From positions 1,394,501 to 1,458,500 of the forward strand of contig NZ_CP066265.1 of the NCBI RefSeq assembly GCF_023278085.1: a stretch of 64,000 nucleotides of DNA. Direction: 5' to 3'. The translations under genes were made by a program, and so were the position numbers. Source of the stretch: Pseudomonas syringae (GTDB lineage: Bacteria; Pseudomonadota; Gammaproteobacteria; Pseudomonadales; Pseudomonadaceae). Shown piece by piece: positions 27,745-36,903 of the stretch; position 1 is the stretch's first letter, and each line of letters starts with the position of its first letter. The notes beneath the pieces are model-generated. The model was given only the letters and a program-made list of their open reading frames with translations, was not told where the DNA came from and searched no databases.

Positions 27745-29192
27745 TGGTACAAGGCACCACCTCGGATGCCGGCAAAAGCACGCTGGTGACGGCGTTGTGC
27801 CGCTGGCTGACCCGGCAGGGCGTGAAAGTCGTGCCTTTCAAACCGCAGAACATGGCGCTCAACAGCGCGGTGACGGCGGACGGTGGCGAGATCGGCCGTG
27901 CGCAGGCGGTGCAGGCGCAGGCTTGCTTTCTTGAACCGCATACCGACATGAACCCGGTGCTGCTCAAGCCCAACAGCGACACTGGCGCGCAGGTCATCAT
28001 TCACGGTCGCGCCGTGACCACCATGAACGCCGTGGCGTATCACAGCTATAAAGAGATCGCCATGCAGGCGGTGCTGGAGTCGCATCGGCGGCTGGGGGAA
28101 AGCTACCCGGTGATCATGGTCGAAGGCGCCGGCTCGCCCGCCGAAATCAACCTGCGCGCCAATGACATCGCCAACATGGGCTTCGCCGAAGCGGTCGACT
28201 GCCCGGTGCTGCTGATTGCCGACATCAATCGCGGCGGGGTCTTTGCGCATCTGGTCGGCACGCTGGAGCTGCTGTCGCCCAGCGAGCAGGCACGGGTCAA
28301 GGGCTTCATCATCAACCGGTTTCGCGGCGACATTGCCTTGCTGCAGCCGGGGCTGGACTGGCTGGAAGCGCGCACCGGCAAGCCGGTGGTCGGCGTGCTG
28401 CCTTACGTCATGGACCTGCATCTGGAGGCCGAGGACGGCCTTGATCAGCGCCAGACCGACAAGGTCGAGCAAGTGCTGAACGTGGTCGTGCCGGTGCTGC
28501 CGCGTATCAGCAATCACACTGATTTCGACCCGCTGCGCCTGCATCCGCAGGTCAATCTGCAATTTATCGGCCCTGGCCAGCCCATTCCCCCCGCTGATCT
28601 GATTATTCTGCCCGGCTCGAAAAGCGTGCGCAGCGACCTGACTTATCTGCGCGCCAATGGCTGGGACACGGCCATCGACCGGCATCTGCGCTACGGCGGC
28701 AAGCTGATGGGGATCTGCGGCGGCCTGCAAATGCTCGGCGAGCAATTGCACGATCCGCTGGGCCTCGAAGGCGCGGCGGGTTCCAGCCCCGGTCTTGGCC
28801 TGTTGGCGATGAGCACCGTGCTGGAAACCGAGAAGCAACTGCGCAATGTGCGCGGCCATCTGACCCTGGAAGACGCCGAGGTCAGTGGTTACGAGATCCA
28901 TGCCGGCGTCACCACCGGTGCGGCGCTTGAGCACGCTGCGGTTCGCCTAGACGATGGCCGCTGCGACGGCGCGCAGAGTGCCGACGGACAGATTCTCGGC
29001 ACTTACCTGCATGGCCTGTTCGAATCGCCTGCCGCGTGCAGCGCGCTATTGCGTTGGGCGGGGCTGGAAAACGTGCAGTCGGTGGATTATCACGCCTTGC
29101 GCGAGCGCGACATCGAGCGGCTGGCGGATCTGGTGGAAAAGCACCTGGACGGTAAGCTGCTCCGCGAACTGTGCGGCCTGGAGGCAAGCTGA
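27732..29192 (+). CDS. cobQ: Adenosylcobyric acid synthase (glutamine-hydrolysing)
   Basis: A 486-residue CobQ/CbiP amidotransferase that amidates the b, d, e and g side chains to give adenosylcobyric acid. N-terminal P-loop [19 protein letters not shown] (about 8-26) and [12 protein letters not shown]; the C-terminal class I glutaminase carries the nucleophile segment [15 protein letters not shown] and a late GTYLHGLFE histidine. Length fits the family. It overlaps cobC by 13 bases and its stop abuts the cobU ATG with no gap. Confidence 0.96.
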   Translation: MATLMVQGTTSDAGKSTLVTALCRWLTRQGVKVVPFKPQNMALNSAVTADGGEIGRAQAVQAQACFLEPHTDMNPVLLKPNSDTGAQVIIHGRAVTTMNAVAYHSYKEIAMQAVLESHRRLGESYPVIMVEGAGSPAEINLRANDIANMGFAEAVDCPVLLIADINRGGVFAHLVGTLELLSPSEQARVKGFIINRFRGDIALLQPGLDWLEARTGKPVVGVLPYVMDLHLEAEDGLDQRQTDKVEQVLNVVVPVLPRISNHTDFDPLRLHPQVNLQFIGPGQPIPPADLIILPGSKSVRSDLTYLRANGWDTAIDRHLRYGGKLMGICGGLQMLGEQLHDPLGLEGAAGSSPGLGLLAMSTVLETEKQLRNVRGHLTLEDAEVSGYEIHAGVTTGAALEHAAVRLDDGRCDGAQSADGQILGTYLHGLFESPAACSALLRWAGLENVQSVDYHALRERDIERLADLVEKHLDGKLLRELCGLEAS

Positions 29193-29714
29193 ATGCTGCA
29201 ATTGATACTCGGTGGTGCGCGCTCCGGCAAAAGTCGGCTGGCTGAAAAACTGGCTACCGACTCTTCGCTCGATGTGATCTATATCGCCACCAGCCAGCCG
29301 CTCGATGGCGAGATGAATCAGCGTGTTGCCAGCCATCGCGCTCGTCGCCCTGATCACTGGGGGCTGGTCGAAGAGCCTGTCGAACTGGCGCGCGTTCTTT
29401 TTGAGCAGGCTGCGCCTGACCGCTGCCTGCTGGTGGATTGCCTGACCCTGTGGCTGACCAATCTGCTGATGCTCGACAGCCCCGAGCGTCTGGCTCGGGA
29501 GCGTGAAGCGCTGCTCGACTGCCTGGCTGAATTGCCGGGCGAAATCATTTTTGTCAGCAATGAGACCGGGCTTGGCGTTGTGCCGCTCGGGGAGCTGACC
29601 CGTCGTTACGTCGACGAAGCCGGTCTGCTGCATCAGGCGCTGGCCGAGCGTTGCCAGCGTGTCGTGTTAACCGTTGCTGGCCTGCCACTTACGTTGAAAG
29701 GAACCGCGCTATGA
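29193..29714 (+). CDS. cobU: Adenosylcobinamide kinase / guanylyltransferase
   Basis: A 173-residue bifunctional enzyme (CobU/CobP) that phosphorylates adenosylcobinamide and then attaches GMP to give adenosylcobinamide-GDP. P-loop [18 protein letters not shown] (about 4-21), the family histidine region [14 protein letters not shown], and [11 protein letters not shown] are present. It starts immediately after the cobQ stop and overlaps cobT by four bases. Confidence 0.95.
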   Translation: MLQLILGGARSGKSRLAEKLATDSSLDVIYIATSQPLDGEMNQRVASHRARRPDHWGLVEEPVELARVLFEQAAPDRCLLVDCLTLWLTNLLMLDSPERLAREREALLDCLAELPGEIIFVSNETGLGVVPLGELTRRYVDEAGLLHQALAERCQRVVLTVAGLPLTLKGTAL

Positions 29715-30763
29715 GTAATTCCTGGTGGCTCAAGCCCGCACAGGCCATTGATGTGCCGATGCGCGAAGCTGCGTTGGCGCGTCAGCAGCAGCTGACCAAG
29801 CCTGCCGGATCGCTGGCGCAACTGGAGCGACTGGCGGTGCAGCTAGCCGGTCTGCAAGGACGCGAGCGTCCGGCTGCCGACCAGCTGTGGATCGCGATCT
29901 TCGCGGGTGACCATGGCGTCGTCGCAGAAGGTGTGTCGGCGTATCCGCAGGAAGTCACGGGCCAGATGCTGCACAACTTTGTCAAGGGCGGCGCGGCGAT
30001 CAGCGTGCTGGCGCGCCAGCTTTCCGCGCAGCTGGATGTGGTGGATCTGGGTACCGTGTCGCCGATAGAGTTGCCAGGTGTGCGCCATCTGCGCCTCGGC
30101 GCAGGCACTGCCAATTTCGCCCACGGCCCCGCCATGACTGTCGAGCAGGGCCTCGCTGCGTTGCAGGCCGGGCGTGACAGCGTGTTGCGCGCCAAGGCCG
30201 TTGGCACTGAGCTGTTCATTGGTGGCGAGATGGGTATCGGCAATACCACGGCGGCCAGTGCGGTGGCCTGTTCGGTACTGGAATGCGCCGCGCCGCTGCT
30301 GGTCGGCCCAGGCACCGGCCTGAACGCTGAAGGTATCGCGCACAAGACTCTGGTCATCGAGCGTGCGCTGGCGTTGCACGCCGAGCATGCTGGCGATCCT
30401 CTGCACAGCCTGTTCTGTCTGGGCGGCTTCGAGATCGCTGCGCTGACCGGCGCTTACCTGGCCTGTGCGCAGGAAGGCATTGTGGCGCTGGTCGACGGCT
30501 TTATCTGCAGCGTGGCTGCGCTGGTGGCGGTGCGCCTTAACCCTTCCTGCCGCAACTGGTTGCTGTTTGGCCACCGTGGCGCCGAGCCGGGCCACCGGCA
30601 TTTGCTGGAAACCCTGCAAGCCGAACCACTGCTGGACCTCGGCCTGCGTCTGGGGGAGGGCAGTGGTGCCGCACTGGCTGTACCGTTGGTGCGTCTGGCC
30701 TGTGAGTTGCACAACGGCATGGCGACATTTGCCGAAGCGGCTGTGGCGGATCGTCCGGCATGA
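29711..30763 (+). CDS. cobT: Nicotinate-nucleotide:DMB phosphoribosyltransferase
   Basis: A 350-residue CobT enzyme (CobU in the P. denitrificans naming) that makes alpha-ribazole phosphate from DMB and nicotinate mononucleotide, joining the BluB product to the lower loop. Seen: [19 protein letters not shown] near the N-terminus, [34 protein letters not shown] and the catalytic glutamate region toward the C-terminus. ATG 29711 overlaps the cobU stop; its own stop overlaps the phosphatase start (ATGA). Confidence 0.95.
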   Translation: MSNSWWLKPAQAIDVPMREAALARQQQLTKPAGSLAQLERLAVQLAGLQGRERPAADQLWIAIFAGDHGVVAEGVSAYPQEVTGQMLHNFVKGGAAISVLARQLSAQLDVVDLGTVSPIELPGVRHLRLGAGTANFAHGPAMTVEQGLAALQAGRDSVLRAKAVGTELFIGGEMGIGNTTAASAVACSVLECAAPLLVGPGTGLNAEGIAHKTLVIERALALHAEHAGDPLHSLFCLGGFEIAALTGAYLACAQEGIVALVDGFICSVAALVAVRLNPSCRNWLLFGHRGAEPGHRHLLETLQAEPLLDLGLRLGEGSGAALAVPLVRLACELHNGMATFAEAAVADRPA

Positions 30764-31332
30764 CCTTGCATCTGGATTTGCTGCGCCACGGTGAAACCGA
30801 ACTGGGCGGCGGCCTGCGCGGCAGTCTCGACGATGCCCTGACGGAACTCGGCTGGCAGCAGATGCGTTCGGCGGTGGTGGATGCCGGGCCCTGGGCGCGG
30901 ATTATCAGTTCGCCCCTGCAGCGTTGCGCGCGGTTCTCCGAGGAATTGGCGCAGCGCTTGTCGTTGCCTCTGCACCTGGAGCCGGGTTTGCAGGAGCTGC
31001 ACTTTGGCGATTGGGAAGGTCACAGCCCTGCGCAACTGATGGAAACCGATGCCGAAGGTCTGGGGCTGTTCTGGGCGAACCCGTATACGTTCACGCCGCC
31101 CAATGGCGAGCCGGTGACTGATTTTGCAACGCGGGTGCTGAGCGCCGTGCAGCGTTTGCATCAGGCTTATGCCGGTGAGCGCGTGCTGCTGGTCAGTCAT
31201 GGCGGCGTCATGCGCTTGTTGCTGGCGCAGGCGCGTGGTTTGCCGCGTGAGCAACTGCTGCAAGTGGTGGTGGGTCACGGCGCACTGCTACCGATTCAGG
31301 TCGCCGCTGGCGGCCTGCTCATTGAGGCCTGA
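30760..31332 (+). CDS. Alpha-ribazole phosphatase-like histidine phosphatase
   Basis: A 190-residue histidine-phosphatase (phosphoglycerate mutase-like) protein. The catalytic [11 protein letters not shown] gives the phospho-histidine (His10), and the second histidine is in [11 protein letters not shown]. In Salmonella this gene (cobC) removes phosphate from alpha-ribazole phosphate or from adenosylcobalamin phosphate. The function is inferred from position between cobT and cobS. It overlaps cobT by four bases and precedes cobS by five. Confidence 0.9.
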   Translation: MTLHLDLLRHGETELGGGLRGSLDDALTELGWQQMRSAVVDAGPWARIISSPLQRCARFSEELAQRLSLPLHLEPGLQELHFGDWEGHSPAQLMETDAEGLGLFWANPYTFTPPNGEPVTDFATRVLSAVQRLHQAYAGERVLLVSHGGVMRLLLAQARGLPREQLLQVVVGHGALLPIQVAAGGLLIEA

Positions 31333-31337
31333 CCTGC

Positions 31338-32069
31338 ATGTTGCCGTTCTGGATCGCCCTGCAATTTCTCAGTAGCCTGCCGATCCGCCTGCCGGGCATG
31401 CCACGTCCCGAAGAGTTGGGCCGTTCGCTGTTGTTCTATCCGCTGGTGGGCGTGGTGTTCGGCACGCTGTTGCTGGGCTGCAACGCACTGCTCAGCGGCG
31501 CGCCGCCGATGCTGCATGCAGCGCTGTTGCTCAGTGTCTGGGTGCTGCTCAGCGGTGGTTTGCATCTGGATGGCCTGGCCGACAGTGCCGACGCCTGGCT
31601 GGGTGGTTTCGGTGATCGCGAACGCACCCTCAGTATCATGAAAGACCCACGTAGCGGGCCCATTGCCGTGGTCACGCTGGTGTTGGTGCTGCTGCTCAAG
31701 TTTGCCGCGCTTCTGGCACTGATCGACAGCCACAGCAGCATGGGTTTGCTGCTGGCGCCGCTGATCGGGCGCAGCGCGATGCTCGCCTTGTTTCTCGGCA
31801 CGCCCTACGTGCGTTCTGGCGGGTTGGGGCAGGCGCTTGCCGATCATCTGCCACGTGGGCCGGGTCGCAAGGTATTGCTGATCAGTGCGGCGGTCTGCGT
31901 GCTGCTGGCGGGCTGGCCGGGTGTGATTGCGTTGCTGGCCTGCGCAGTCAGCTTCTTTTGCTTGCGGCAATTGATGATGCGCCGTCTGGGCGGTACGACC
32001 GGTGATACGGCAGGCGCGTTGCTGGAACTGCTGGAGCTTGTGGTACTGCTTGCCCTCGCGCTGTTTTAA
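31338..32069 (+). CDS. cobS: Adenosylcobinamide-GDP ribazoletransferase (cobalamin synthase)
   Basis: A 243-residue integral membrane protein (CobS/CobV) that joins adenosylcobinamide-GDP to alpha-ribazole, the final assembly step. The acidic metal-binding motif LDGLADSADAWLGG (about 75-88) is intact, and ERTLSIMKDPRSGPIAV follows. About six to seven hydrophobic helices span the rest. The C-terminal end LGGTTGDTAGALLELLELVVLL is the usual second conserved motif. Last recognised enzyme gene of the B12 block. Confidence 0.95.
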   Translation: MLPFWIALQFLSSLPIRLPGMPRPEELGRSLLFYPLVGVVFGTLLLGCNALLSGAPPMLHAALLLSVWVLLSGGLHLDGLADSADAWLGGFGDRERTLSIMKDPRSGPIAVVTLVLVLLLKFAALLALIDSHSSMGLLLAPLIGRSAMLALFLGTPYVRSGGLGQALADHLPRGPGRKVLLISAAVCVLLAGWPGVIALLACAVSFFCLRQLMMRRLGGTTGDTAGALLELLELVVLLALALF

Positions 32070-32174
32070 GCGCTGGTCTCAGGGCATTCCATGCTTGATT
32101 GACAGTCTTGTCCGGCAAGGCGTAGCGTCGCGACTCGCGGACACATCCGCACGCACTTTTGCAGGGAGCTGACA

Positions 32175-33383
32175 ATGACATCGATCTGGCGTACCAATGG
32201 CTGGATTCTGCTGGGCAGTGCATTGATTCTGGCGTTATCGCTGGGCACACGGCACGGTTTCGGGCTGTTTCTGTCGCCCATGAGCGCGGATTTCGGCTGG
32301 GGGCGCGAGGTCTTCGCGTTTGCCATCGCCCTGCAAAACCTGATGTGGGGTCTGGCGCAGCCGTTTGCCGGCGCACTGGCAGACCGCTTTGGCGCGGCAA
32401 AAGTCGTGTTTGTCGGCGGCATCCTGTATGCCGTGGGGCTGTTGTGCATGAGCATGGCCGACTCGCCCCTCAGTCTTTCGCTGAGCGCAGGGTTATTGAT
32501 CGGCATTGGCCTGTCCGGTACTTCGTTCTCGGTCATTCTCGGTGTCGTGGGGCGTGCGCTGCCTGCCGAGAAGCGCAGCATGGGCATGGGGATCGCCAGT
32601 GCAGCGGGCTCGTTCGGCCAGTTTGCCATGCTGCCCGGCACGCTGGGGCTGATCAGTTGGCTGGGCTGGTCCGGTGCATTGCTGGTGCTGGGCGTGCTGG
32701 TCGCGTTGATCCTGCCGCTGGTGGGCATGCTCAAGGACACGCCGAGCGCCTCTACCGGTGTCGAGTTGACCCTGGGCCAGGCACTGCGTGAAGCCTGCTC
32801 ACATTCAGGGTTCTGGCTGCTGGCGCTGGGTTTCTTTGTCTGCGGCTTTCAAGTGGTGTTCATTGGCGTGCATTTGCCGGCTTATCTGGTGGATCAGCAC
32901 TTGCCTGCCAAGGTTGGCACCACGGTATTGGCGCTGATCGGGCTGTTCAATATTTTCGGCACCTATACCGCCGGCTGGCTGGGCGGGCGCATGTCCAAGC
33001 CGAGATTGCTGACAGCGCTCTATCTGCTGCGCGCGGTAGTGATTGTGCTGTTTATCTCGGTCCCGCTCAGTCAGACCACCGCTTACCTGTTCGGCGTGGC
33101 AATGGGCTTGCTGTGGTTGTCTACCGTGCCGCTGACCAACGGTACGGTGGCGACGCTGTTTGGCGTTCGCAACCTGTCGATGCTGGGCGGTATCGTTTTT
33201 CTGTTTCATCAGCTGGGGGCATTTCTCGGTGGCTGGCTGGGCGGCCTGGTGTACGACCGCACCGGCAGCTACGACCTCATCTGGCAAGTCTCGGTGTTGC
33301 TCAGTCTGCTGGCGGCGGCGCTCAACTGGCCGGTGCGCGAGCGCCCGGTGGCCAGGTTGCAGGCGCAGGGCGGTCTGGCGTGA
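32175..33383 (+). CDS. MFS transporter at the end of the cobalamin block
   Basis: A 402-residue major facilitator with about 12 membrane helices, of the monocarboxylate/OFA-like type: GTRHGFGLFLSPMSADFGWGRE at helix 1, DRFGAAKVVFVGG in the 2-3 loop, and the second-half GWLGGRMSKPRLL loop. Substrate cannot be read from sequence. It is co-directional with cobS after a 105-base gap, and I remember an MFS gene in the same place in P. aeruginosa (PA1282), so a link to corrinoid or precursor transport is possible but unproven. Stop overlaps the next small frame (GTGA). Confidence 0.88.
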   Translation: MTSIWRTNGWILLGSALILALSLGTRHGFGLFLSPMSADFGWGREVFAFAIALQNLMWGLAQPFAGALADRFGAAKVVFVGGILYAVGLLCMSMADSPLSLSLSAGLLIGIGLSGTSFSVILGVVGRALPAEKRSMGMGIASAAGSFGQFAMLPGTLGLISWLGWSGALLVLGVLVALILPLVGMLKDTPSASTGVELTLGQALREACSHSGFWLLALGFFVCGFQVVFIGVHLPAYLVDQHLPAKVGTTVLALIGLFNIFGTYTAGWLGGRMSKPRLLTALYLLRAVVIVLFISVPLSQTTAYLFGVAMGLLWLSTVPLTNGTVATLFGVRNLSMLGGIVFLFHQLGAFLGGWLGGLVYDRTGSYDLIWQVSVLLSLLAAALNWPVRERPVARLQAQGGLA

Positions 33384-33502
33384 GCGCGCGCCTGGCAGTG
33401 CTGTCTGCCTTGCTGGTGGGCTTGGTGTTGCTGGGGCTGGTCTGGTGGGCCTGGCAACACGTCGGGTTAGCGGCGCTGCAACTGGGGTTGGGCGCTTGCT
33501 AG
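33380..33502 (+). CDS. 40-residue single-helix membrane peptide
   Basis: GTG 33380 overlaps the MFS stop by four bases and opens 40 codons to TAG. The peptide starts [20 protein letters not shown], continues [12 protein letters not shown] and ends GAC. One membrane helix covers about residues 5-25. Overlap with the transporter suggests translational coupling and perhaps an accessory subunit. The frame is open well upstream in another register of the MFS gene, so coding status is a judgement from the overlap and composition. Confidence 0.5.
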   Translation: MSARLAVLSALLVGLVLLGLVWWAWQHVGLAALQLGLGAC

Positions 33503-33563
33503 GCAGACGGCGTTGCTTGGGGTAGCGTGTCGGCAGACGACAACACTCTTCAGGGACGCCATG

Positions 33564-34115
33564 ATGAAAACTCGCTTTGTTTCGATCCCTCTTCTGCTGC
33601 TGGCCATGAGCGGCGCCGCAATGGCCGCCGATTGCCCGCCGTTGCTGCAAGGCGAGCTGCCCAAGCTGCGCGCCAAGGAAAACATCGACCTGTGCAAACG
33701 CTTCGCCGGCAAGCCGCTGGTGGTGGTCAATACCGCCAGCTTCTGTGGCTTCGCCCCGCAGTTCAAAGGTCTTGAAGAGCTGAGTCAGCGTTACAAGGGG
33801 CAGGGGCTTGAAGTGCTGGGCGTGCCCTCCAACGACTTCAAGCAAGAGGCCAAGGACGGTGAGGAGACCGCCAAGGTCTGCTACGTCAATTACGGCGTGA
33901 CCTTCACCATGACCGAGCCACAGGCCGTACGCGGTGACGACGCGACCCACCTGTTCAAAGTGCTGGCCGAGCAAAGCAGCGCGCCGCGCTGGAACTTCTA
34001 TAAGTACGTCGTGGATCGCCAAGGCAATGTCATCGCCAACTTTTCCAGCATGACCAAGCCGGATGATCCTGAATTGATTGCGGCTATCGAAAAGGCGATT
34101 GCGTCGAAGCCTTGA
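33564..34115 (+). CDS. Glutathione peroxidase-family protein, periplasmic
   Basis: A 183-residue thioredoxin-fold peroxidase with a signal peptide ([21 protein letters not shown]). The peroxidatic cysteine is Cys61 in [20 protein letters not shown], with the family segments [13 protein letters not shown] and the RWNFYKY tryptophan/asparagine. It uses Cys rather than selenocysteine, so reduction is probably by thioredoxin-like partners. Two extra cysteines (C24, C44) precede the active one. ATG 33561 and ATG 33564 are adjacent; the latter has better spacing from AGGGA. Confidence 0.9.
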   Translation: MKTRFVSIPLLLLAMSGAAMAADCPPLLQGELPKLRAKENIDLCKRFAGKPLVVVNTASFCGFAPQFKGLEELSQRYKGQGLEVLGVPSNDFKQEAKDGEETAKVCYVNYGVTFTMTEPQAVRGDDATHLFKVLAEQSSAPRWNFYKYVVDRQGNVIANFSSMTKPDDPELIAAIEKAIASKP

Positions 34116-34146
34116 GGGCTCAAGTCGAGCCATCGCAGGGCTGTGT

Positions 34147-34277
34147 GACCGCGGAGCGTCACGAAATGCATTACCACTCGGAGCGTGATAACGAGAATTA
34201 TCGGGGTGTCAGCCCCATTTTTCGGGCTGTTCAGGCTTGTGTATAACGCAGCGCGTGGTAACGAGAATCGTCGTGGT
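34147..34277. repeat. Degenerate REP-type repeats
   Basis: A weathered copy of the genome's repeat: GACCGCGGAGCGTCACGAAATGCATTACCACTCGGAGCGTGATAACGAG in place of the CCCACGCTGGAGCGTGGG form, followed at 34242-34277 by a partial second copy (TAACGCAGCGCGTGGTAACGAGAATCG). Located between convergent genes. Confidence 0.6.
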
Positions 34278-34309
34278 CTGCGCCCATTCTTAGGGCGCGA
34301 GGCGTAATA

Positions 34310-34344
34310 AAAAGCCCACAACCTGTGAAGGTTGCGGGCTTTTG
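34310..34344 (-). terminator. Rho-independent terminator for the FadL-type porin gene
   Basis: AGCCCACAACCT (34313-34324) pairs with AGGTTGCGGGCT (34329-34340) around GTGA, one imperfect pair. On the minus strand the hairpin is followed by TTTTTATTA. The plus strand also has a TTTT run, so it may work in both directions for the convergent peroxidase gene. Confidence 0.85.
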
Positions 34345-34363
34345 TCAGCCTGGCAGTTGCCTA

Positions 34364-35647
34364 TCAGAAACGATAGGTAACCGAAGTGCCGAGGCCGTGG
34401 GCGGTGTTGCGATAGTCAGCGCTGTACGAACCCTTGGTCGCGCTGCTGTCGCGGATCTTGGTTTCGTCTTCACGCAGGTACGAGTACGCCACGTCGATGG
34501 TCAGGTCATCAGTCGGGCTCCAGCCAGCGCCGAAGCTGATGATCTTGCGATCGCCAGTCGGGATGCGCGGAGAGCGGTTTTCATTGTTGGTCGGCGACTG
34601 ATCGACGGAGAAGCCGGTACGCAGTGTCCACTCCTTGTTGACCTTGTACGAAGCACCAATGGCGTGTGCCCAGGTGTCGTGCCAGTTCTGTTCTTCGGTG
34701 ATGGTGCCGATAGGGCCATTCGAACCGCCGAGCAGCGCAGGGACGCCGTCGTTATTGACGGTGATGTCCTGTAGACGGCTCCAGCGAGTCCAGGTGCTGC
34801 CTGCGTATACGGTCCAGTTTTCATCGATCTTCTGAGTGACGGAGAAGTCCACCGACTCAGGCGTCGAGATGTCCAGCGAGGCGTCATATTTCTGACCGGA
34901 AAAACCGCCGAAGCCGGATCCCTGAATCTTGGTCTTGCCCTCAAGCTTGTAATCGACTTTGGAATGGTAAGTCAGGCCCAGACGAGTGGTGTCGGTGGCC
35001 TGAACCAGAATGCCCGCGTTGAAGCCGATTGCGGTGTCATCGCCTTCGATTTGCACCTTGCCGTCATTGCGGCCAGGGCTTCGGGCGTTCAGGGTGGCCG
35101 AGGTCAGCTCACCATTGATGCGGTTGATGGTTGGGCCGAAACCGATGGAAACCTTGTCATTGAAGGCGTAGCTGACGGTCGGCTGGAAGGTCACGACCTG
35201 GACGTGACTCTTGTCACCCCAGTAGCGGCCCGCAAAGCCTTTTTCGTAATCAGTGACCAGGCCGAACGGTACGTACACGCCCAGACCAAATGCCCAGTGA
35301 TCATCGATAGGTTTTACGTAGTAGCCCATTGGCACGCCGACCACGGGAACCATGTCTCCGTCGTTGCTGCCACCGAAGGTGCCGCGACCGTTCTTGATAT
35401 CGGTCTTGGCGATGACTGCAGCCGCGCCTACGCTGATTTCTTCGCGCTTGAGGCGGGACATGCCGGCGGGGTTGCCAAACACAGTGCTGGCATCATCGGC
35501 TGACGAGGAGCGACCTGCGAAGCCGGTGCCCATGCCGCTGATACTTTGTTCGTTGAGGGCGAAGCCGGCAGCGAAAAGTTGAGAGGATGCCAGACCCAGA
35601 GCGAGCCCAAGCGTTGTCCGGTTCAGTGTTTTTGTCATTATTTTCAT
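34364..35647 (-). CDS. OmpP1/FadL-family outer-membrane transporter
   Basis: A 427-residue outer-membrane beta-barrel for hydrophobic compounds, probably long-chain fatty acids. Signal peptide to about residue 26 (LGLALGLASSQLFA), then the mature N-terminus AGFALNEQSISGMGTGFAGRSS and NPAGMSRLKR, which form the FadL hatch and conserved NPA. It ends in phenylalanine (GTSVTYRF), typical of barrel proteins. AAGGAG lies eight bases before ATG 35645-35647; a second ATG three codons later is possible. An isolated gene with its own terminator. Confidence 0.92.
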   Translation of the reverse strand: MKIMTKTLNRTTLGLALGLASSQLFAAGFALNEQSISGMGTGFAGRSSSADDASTVFGNPAGMSRLKREEISVGAAAVIAKTDIKNGRGTFGGSNDGDMVPVVGVPMGYYVKPIDDHWAFGLGVYVPFGLVTDYEKGFAGRYWGDKSHVQVVTFQPTVSYAFNDKVSIGFGPTINRINGELTSATLNARSPGRNDGKVQIEGDDTAIGFNAGILVQATDTTRLGLTYHSKVDYKLEGKTKIQGSGFGGFSGQKYDASLDISTPESVDFSVTQKIDENWTVYAGSTWTRWSRLQDITVNNDGVPALLGGSNGPIGTITEEQNWHDTWAHAIGASYKVNKEWTLRTGFSVDQSPTNNENRSPRIPTGDRKIISFGAGWSPTDDLTIDVAYSYLREDETKIRDSSATKGSYSADYRNTAHGLGTSVTYRF

Positions 35648-35833
35648 TATTAGAACTCCTTGTTGTTCACCGCTGGAAAATTACCAACATTTTCGACGGC
35701 GCGCTATAGGCTGAGGAGCCCGATTTAGAGCTATTCTTGTAGGACAATCCTGATAACTCTGCAGGAATTTAACTTTTGCCGGAGTTGTGTTGTCGTCGCG
35801 GTCTATACAGCCCGATCATAAAGTGACGAACAA

Positions 35834-35866
35834 TAAAAAACCCCGCCTTGCGGGGCGGGGTTTTCG
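35834..35866 (-). terminator. Strong Rho-independent terminator
   Basis: AAAACCCCGCC (35837-35847) pairs perfectly with GGCGGGGTTTT (35854-35864). On the minus strand a TTTTTTATTG tract follows. It is about 30 bases after the stop of the 72-residue gene at 35896-36114. Confidence 0.88.
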
Positions 35867-35895
35867 GGGGGCTTGCGGTCAAGACATCATCGCTG

Positions 35896-36114
35896 TCAGG
35901 CAACGAGTGCCTGACGGGTACGCTCGATCACGGCCTGCAGCGGCTCTGCGCTTGCATACTGATCGGGGTACAGGCGTTCGCTGTGACGAGCGATGCCGTG
36001 TTCATTGACGATGGTAAAGCTGAAGCAGCCTTTGCGAGCGGCCATGATCAGGCAGTTCATTGGGGCAAAAGCATTAGTAAGCGTGTGAATGGCGTGTTGA
36101 GTTTGAGTATTCAT
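35896..36114 (-). CDS. Small hypothetical protein, 72 aa
   Basis: A 72-residue soluble protein beginning MNTQTQHAIHTLTNAFAPMN. The middle has a small hydrophobic strand pair (CLIMAARKGCFSFTIVNEHG) and a C-terminal helix (PLQAVIERTRQALVA). I do not know its function; from memory, a small conserved gene occupies the place next to the FadL gene in P. aeruginosa (PA1289). It has its own strong terminator, and AT-rich sequence lies upstream. The frame is open 28 codons further, but ATG 36112-36114 has a good GGAAAC-like site. Confidence 0.72.
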   Translation of the reverse strand: MNTQTQHAIHTLTNAFAPMNCLIMAARKGCFSFTIVNEHGIARHSERLYPDQYASAEPLQAVIERTRQALVA

Positions 36115-36597
36115 GATTAAGGTGTTTCCTGAAACAACACGGAACAATACCGTGCGTAAATAAAGATTCCAGTAAACGCGGGCCGACATTTGAGACAAAA
36201 GCCTGGCTGGGCGGAGAACCTGACTGGAAGAAAGACAGGCAGTTTAAGCGCACTTTTATCGTATGGCGCTCTGGCTGACCGGTAGGTACTTAGGAGGGCA
36301 GGCAACACAACAGGAGCAAAGGTTCGACGCTCCGGGTGAAGATCCTGATCAATTGCAGGCTGGTTGAAGCAGGCCATGAGCGCCATAACTACACTGTCAC
36401 CCAAGGTGGTGCATCAGTGTGAAAGGTTCATGCCTGGAAACCATCGAGGTGGTCGATCCCTTGTTGCCAACATTCTCGTCGCATGGAGGAGGGTCTGTCG
36501 GGGGACTTGTCGACCGGAATTGATTTTTCAGCTTGGTACTAACGGCGGCAATACTATGCGCGTTGTTCGATCATTGCAAGAGGCTGCTGGAATAAAT
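36115..36597. other. Gene-free stretch, nothing recognised
   Basis: About 480 bases. Frames on both strands here are short, lack ribosome sites and show no family motif. Base composition is lower in GC (roughly half) than the flanking genes. No repeat or RNA structure was recognised. Confidence 0.45.
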
Positions 36598-36903
36598 TTA
36601 CCAGTGCCCGGCCAGTCGATAGATGAGCACGGTAGCCGATGCGACCATCGAGCAGCCGAGCAGGTAGGCGGCGACGGTGAGTCGCAGGGGGCGCCGGTGC
36701 TTGATGGCGCGCATGATGTCGCCCGGTTCGTTGATGCGCCCTTTGCTCAGGCCACCGCAGATGATCAGCATCAGCGCGATTGCAGACAGCAGTACGGTAT
36801 AGGCAAAGACTCCGCCGTCCGGTGGCGGCAGAACGATGCTGGTTGCCAGTGCGATGATGCAGACGGCCATCAGTAGCAAGAAGAACTTCGATATCTCCTT
36901 CAT
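36598..36903 (-). CDS. Small inner-membrane protein, 101 aa, unknown
   Basis: A 101-residue protein with three predicted membrane helices: about 6-26 (FFLLLMAVCIIALATSIVL), 34-52 (VFAYTVLLSAIALMLIICGG) and 77-97 (TVAAYLLGCSMVASATVLIY). A charged loop between helices 2 and 3 (GRINEPGDIMRAIKHRRPLR) faces one side. ATG 36901-36903 has AAGGGA upstream. No family recognised; it stands alone between two gene-poor stretches. Confidence 0.65.
   Translation of the reverse strand: MKEISKFFLLLMAVCIIALATSIVLPPPDGGVFAYTVLLSAIALMLIICGGLSKGRINEPGDIMRAIKHRRPLRLTVAAYLLGCSMVASATVLIYRLAGHW

Noticed and set aside
27549..28934. A 461-codon frame antisense to cobC/cobQ
   Set aside because: Both strands cannot plausibly encode here; cobQ shows P-loop and glutaminase motifs while the antisense frame shows none.
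32805..34133. A 442-codon minus-strand frame across the MFS, small peptide and peroxidase genes
   Set aside because: It crosses three unrelated plus-strand genes and has no recognisable domain.
36364..36876. A 170-codon plus-strand frame opposite the 101-aa membrane protein
   Set aside because: The first part lacks a ribosome site and motif, and the second half is antisense to the better-supported three-helix protein.
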